NCBI GenBank assembly: GCA_947480815.1
Contig: CANKEA010000035.1
Location: forward strand, 1-9,324
Direction: 5' to 3'
Origin: Caulobacterales bacterium
Lineage (GTDB): Bacteria; Pseudomonadota; Alphaproteobacteria; Caulobacterales; Caulobacteraceae
Length of the DNA stretch: 9,324 nt
The position numbers and the translations under genes were made by a program. The notes under the pieces were generated by a model. It made no database searches and was not told the DNA's origin. It saw only the letters and a list, made by a program, of their open reading frames with translations. Shown here in pieces: positions 6,496-9,324 of the stretch (position 1 is its first letter; every line of letters begins with the position of its first letter).

Positions 6496-9324
6496 CTAGC
6501 GGGCGAAGACCTGCAGCTTTGAAAGCGGATCCGGATCGAGATTGCCGGTGCTGGTCACGCCCTGATCAAGTTGATAGGCGGCGATAGCTAGCTTCAGCGC
6601 AGGCGTCGGTGTGCCATCCTGTGGCCCCTGGTAATAGCCCAGTTTCGAAAGCGCTTTTTGGGCCGTCGCTACGCCGGCTGCCCCGCCGGTCGCGACAATG
6701 CTTGCGGCTTGTGAGGGGTTGGCTGTGGTGGGCTTGAATCCAACAGCCGAGCGCTCGGCCGCGCTCTGCGCCTCGGCCGACAACTGGCTCTTGATCCGCG
6801 CCGAAGTCTTCTGACTCTCGCTGTCGCCATTACGCGAGGCGATCAGGTACCACTTATAGGACTCAGCGGCGTTCTGGCCCACGCCCAGGCCTTCCTCGTA
6901 AAGCCGCGCCAAATTGTACTGGCTGTCGACAAAGCCCATATCCGCCGCGCGGCGGAACCATTGCGCCGCCGTGGTGGAGTTCTTGACCCCGCCGGAGCCC
7001 TCGAAATAGTAGAGACCCAGATTGTGCATCGCCTTGACGTTGCCGGCCTGGGCCGCGCGCTCGGTCCACTGCCGAGCGGCCACCGGATCTTTTTTCAGAC
7101 CGCCTTCGCCATTCTCATACAGCTTGGCCAGGTAGAATTGGCCCAGGGTGTAACCCTGGTTTGCGGCCTTGCGCAGGGCGTCAACGCCTGTGACATCCTT
7201 AGCTTCAATACGCCGCACACCGTCGGCATAGAGCGCCACCGGGTCTTTGCCAGGCGCAACGGCCTGTCCCGCGCCCAAAGCCGCGTCGACCGGCGCAGGG
7301 GTAAGCACCACCGCGGCCTGCGCAGTTGTTTCCGCCGGGATCGTATCGGCTGCGGCGGCCTTGGTGTCCGCAGGCATTTGCGCGTTGCGTGCCTCGATCA
7401 TCCGGACCGAGGACGCGCCGTTGGGTTCGGCAACACCGAGGTAATAGGCCGCCAGACCGGCCCCGAGCATGGCTGCCGTGCCGGAGAAGATCAGTAAGGT
7501 CCGTAAGGTCGAGCCAGCAGGTTTTTTCGGCTTGGTGCTGAAACCCGTGAAAAGCGAGCCGCCACGGCTTGGCTGGTCACCGCTATCGGCGAACCCAACC
7601 CCCAAATTGCCCTTGCGTCCCCGGCCGTCGGGCTGGGAAGCCGCACGCGCCGCCGCGCGAGCCTGTTCGATCACCTCACGAGACGAACGGATGCGAACAT
7701 CCTCAAATCCGGCCATTGGGGCAGGCGGTTCAGTCCCAAATGGGCTGGGCAGGCTATAGGCGTCGTCGGAGGGGTCCGCTTGGACTTCGGACTCGTAATC
7801 TTCGATGGCTTTGAAATCGTCGGCCGCGTCAAAATCCTCGGAATCAAACTGCGGCTGGCCCGGCGCAGTTGATGGGAATGCCGCAGCGCTGAATGGCTCC
7901 AGAACGTCCTCAGGCTCCGAGTGTGGTGCCAGGGGCGGCGGATCGTCCACGGGTTCCGCTGAAATCTCAGCGAACGTTGCCGCCATTGTGCTGAAAGGCG
8001 AGACTGGCTGGGCGTCTTGCTCGGATGTGGGGTCCAGGCTTATCGGCGCGGCGGACGCTGCCGCTGGCTCTGCAACCCGCCGCGACAGGGTATTGTCGAT
8101 CTTCGCGCGGGCGTCTTCTAACAGGCGGGCGGTGCGCTCCTCACTCAGCCGGATTCGTTCGGCCAGATCGGCAGAGCCGCGCTCGTGGCGTTGATTCAGG
8201 CGTTCGGTGACGCGCGAAAGCTGTTCGCCGACATCATCGATAGCCAGAGCGTTACGGCGTTCGGCATTGGAGATACGTTCAGCCAGACGCTCGGTGATGC
8301 GCGCGATTTCCGACCCGAGCTTTTCTAGCGCCTGGGCCTGAACGTTGTCGGCGCGACCCAACCTCTGTTCCATCACCGCCGAAATCCGGCTCATCTCGCC
8401 GCCGGCTTGTTCGATCGCCTGAGCGCTACGGCTCTCCGAGCCCTGAATTCTGCGGTTTAGGGAATCGGCCAGGCCAACGACCTCAAGGCCCATCTTTTCC
8501 ATGGCCTGGACAGAGCGCTGCTCGGCCGCCTGCACATGGGCGGCCATCTCGGTCAGCTTGCTTTCCATGCGATCGAAACTACCGTCGGCAGTATCACGCA
8601 GCTTGACGGCCATTTCCAGGCGCGAGGTTTCGATCTTCTGCCCAAGTTCCAACGACAAGCGGGAGAAGCGTTGCTCCAGGTCCGGGCCGGCCTGGCTTTC
8701 CACCGCACGCAGGCGGCGGTCCAGCACGGTGAAACTACTGCCCAGGTCGCGCAGCGCCTCGCCGGTGCGCTGGTGCGCCGCTTCCAACCGCTCGCTCACC
8801 CGACTGACGACAGCCTCGACGAGGGCTTCGAGATCAACCGGGCCGCCGGCCGGCCGGGCCTGTAGTTCGGATATCTGCTCGCGGGTCCGCGCCTCATCCT
8901 CGTAGAGGCGGCCTGCTAACTTACCCAGCGCGCCTTCAAGTGACCGCAGGGCCTCAGCCGAACGCGGCCCCTGAGCCTCTATCTCCAGCCGGCGGAGTCG
9001 TTCTCCGGCGCGCGTCTGTTCGGTCTTGATCTCGCTCGCGAGGCCCTCAAACCGCGCCGCCACCTGAACCTGCTCGCGATCAGCCATTGCCAGTCGCTGC
9101 AACACGCCGCGCACCGAATGGTCCATGCCATTGATCGCGCTGGAAGACCGCCGCTCCGCCGCTTCGATCCGTTCTGAAAACGCGTCAAGGGCGCTAGCGA
9201 CCCGGCTCACCTCGTCCGCCGGATGGCCCATGGCCTCCATGCGCGGCGAAACTGGCTGACCGTATCGCGGCATCTCCATCACCGTCGGCCCAGACTTCGC
9301 GTGTAAGAACCCGGTCGGGCGCAC
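6496..9324 (-). CDS. podJ: PodJ-type polar localisation scaffold (N-terminus missing)
   Basis: The frame is open to the right window edge; the terminal GTG is unlikely to be the real start, because PodJ proteins begin with a further segment. In Caulobacter, PodJ is an inner-membrane polarity factor that recruits PleC and pilus/holdfast functions to the new pole and is later cleaved from a long to a short form. Residues are counted from base 9324. Order: coiled coil (about 38-415) with 29-residue repeats; acidic Pro/Ser-rich disordered linker (about 416-545); helix REVIEQARAAARAA (549-562); basic stretch KPKKPAGSTLR (598-608); one membrane span (about 609-630); Ala/Thr/Pro-rich periplasmic linker (632-697); three Sel1-type repeats (about 713-826, e.g. 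AAQAGNVKAMHNLGLYYFEG); and a C-terminal peptidoglycan-binding domain (about 885-940, AQKALSKLGYYQGPQDG). Length and order match PodJ (about 970 residues). Other rhizobial Sel1/PG-binding scaffolds share this plan. Confidence 0.87.
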   Translation of the reverse strand: MRPTGFLHAKSGPTVMEMPRYGQPVSPRMEAMGHPADEVSRVASALDAFSERIEAAERRSSSAINGMDHSVRGVLQRLAMADREQVQVAARFEGLASEIKTEQTRAGERLRRLEIEAQGPRSAEALRSLEGALGKLAGRLYEDEARTREQISELQARPAGGPVDLEALVEAVVSRVSERLEAAHQRTGEALRDLGSSFTVLDRRLRAVESQAGPDLEQRFSRLSLELGQKIETSRLEMAVKLRDTADGSFDRMESKLTEMAAHVQAAEQRSVQAMEKMGLEVVGLADSLNRRIQGSESRSAQAIEQAGGEMSRISAVMEQRLGRADNVQAQALEKLGSEIARITERLAERISNAERRNALAIDDVGEQLSRVTERLNQRHERGSADLAERIRLSEERTARLLEDARAKIDNTLSRRVAEPAAASAAPISLDPTSEQDAQPVSPFSTMAATFAEISAEPVDDPPPLAPHSEPEDVLEPFSAAAFPSTAPGQPQFDSEDFDAADDFKAIEDYESEVQADPSDDAYSLPSPFGTEPPAPMAGFEDVRIRSSREVIEQARAAARAASQPDGRGRKGNLGVGFADSGDQPSRGGSLFTGFSTKPKKPAGSTLRTLLIFSGTAAMLGAGLAAYYLGVAEPNGASSVRMIEARNAQMPADTKAAAADTIPAETTAQAAVVLTPAPVDAALGAGQAVAPGKDPVALYADGVRRIEAKDVTGVDALRKAANQGYTLGQFYLAKLYENGEGGLKKDPVAARQWTERAAQAGNVKAMHNLGLYYFEGSGGVKNSTTAAQWFRRAADMGFVDSQYNLARLYEEGLGVGQNAAESYKWYLIASRNGDSESQKTSARIKSQLSAEAQSAAERSAVGFKPTTANPSQAASIVATGGAAGVATAQKALSKLGYYQGPQDGTPTPALKLAIAAYQLDQGVTSTGNLDPDPLSKLQVFAR
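8197..8544 (-). repeat. four tandem 87-bp (29-residue) coiled-coil repeats in podJ
   Basis: Residues 261-289, 290-318, 319-347 and 348-376 (counted from base 9324) align without gaps. Shared positions are an acidic/Arg patch near residues 7-10 of each unit (AAEQRS, GSESRS, NAERRN), an Ala-hydrophobic pair near 14-15 (AM, AI, AL, AI), an acidic or Gly-rich turn near 16-20, and a terminal Leu or Met. Two more units of exactly 29 residues appear earlier in the protein, at 50-78 and 177-205 (starting SERIEAAERR and SERLEAAHQR). The repeats are degenerate at DNA level, consistent with old internal duplication. Confidence 0.75.

Noticed and set aside
566..6498. Recoding or read-through of TAG, suggested by all genes ending in TAG
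   Set aside because: Reading past TAG gives no conserved extension. Several frames meet TGA or TAA within a few codons (mutase gene, hisC, helicase), and proteins end where their families normally end.
1..9324. tRNA, rRNA, CRISPR arrays, insertion sequences, attachment sites, riboswitches
   Set aside because: By eye there are no clover-leaf candidates, regular spaced repeats, transposase motifs, terminal inverted repeats or long leader regions; gaps are short and mostly accounted for.

Overview
The window looks like chromosomal DNA of a GC-rich alphaproteobacterium of the order Caulobacterales (Caulobacter/Phenylobacterium-like). The strongest indicator is the right-hand gene, a PodJ-type polarity scaffold: a long coiled coil, an acidic Pro-rich linker, one membrane span, then Sel1 repeats and a peptidoglycan-binding domain. 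I see no RNA gene, insertion sequence, CRISPR array or prophage signature. Coding density is high and every gap is under about 330 bases.

Left part (1-2712), mainly aromatic amino acid synthesis. The 3' part of a chorismate mutase-type gene runs two bases short of a HisC-family aminotransferase, both on the plus strand. Facing them tail to tail is a compact prephenate/arogenate dehydrogenase (TyrA). The hisC and tyrA stop codons share one palindromic CTAG. Together the three genes would cover chorismate to prephenate, the oxidative step, and a transamination towards tyrosine or histidine. Upstream of tyrA on the minus strand lies a small ArsR-family regulator without the classical metal-binding motif.

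Middle part (2772-5881), helicases. A 927-residue DinG/XPD-type iron-sulfur DNA helicase on the minus strand has all four cluster cysteines and intact helicase motifs. Its N-terminal ~115 residues read as a DnaQ-like exonuclease fold that has lost its catalytic acids. Upstream of it is a near-match to the alphaproteobacterial LexA (SOS) box. Divergent from it, on the plus strand, is a 72-codon remnant of a second helicase (Lhr-like, ligase-associated type), cut off just after Walker A.

Right part (5878-9324). A small membrane protein of the DUF3429 type lies downstream of the partial podJ gene on the same strand; a perfect 18-bp palindrome sits in the 141-bp gap between them. The PodJ coiled coil contains an exact 29-residue repeat register.

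All eight reading frames with a stop in this window end in TAG, which is unexpected for a GC-rich genome. I did not find an obviously new multi-gene system. The items most worth following up are the decayed exonuclease domain of the helicase, the Lhr remnant with its possible SOS box, the reduced prephenate-dehydratase-like tail on the chorismate mutase, the shortened Lys-Arg spacing in the aminotransferase, and the PodJ repeat register.
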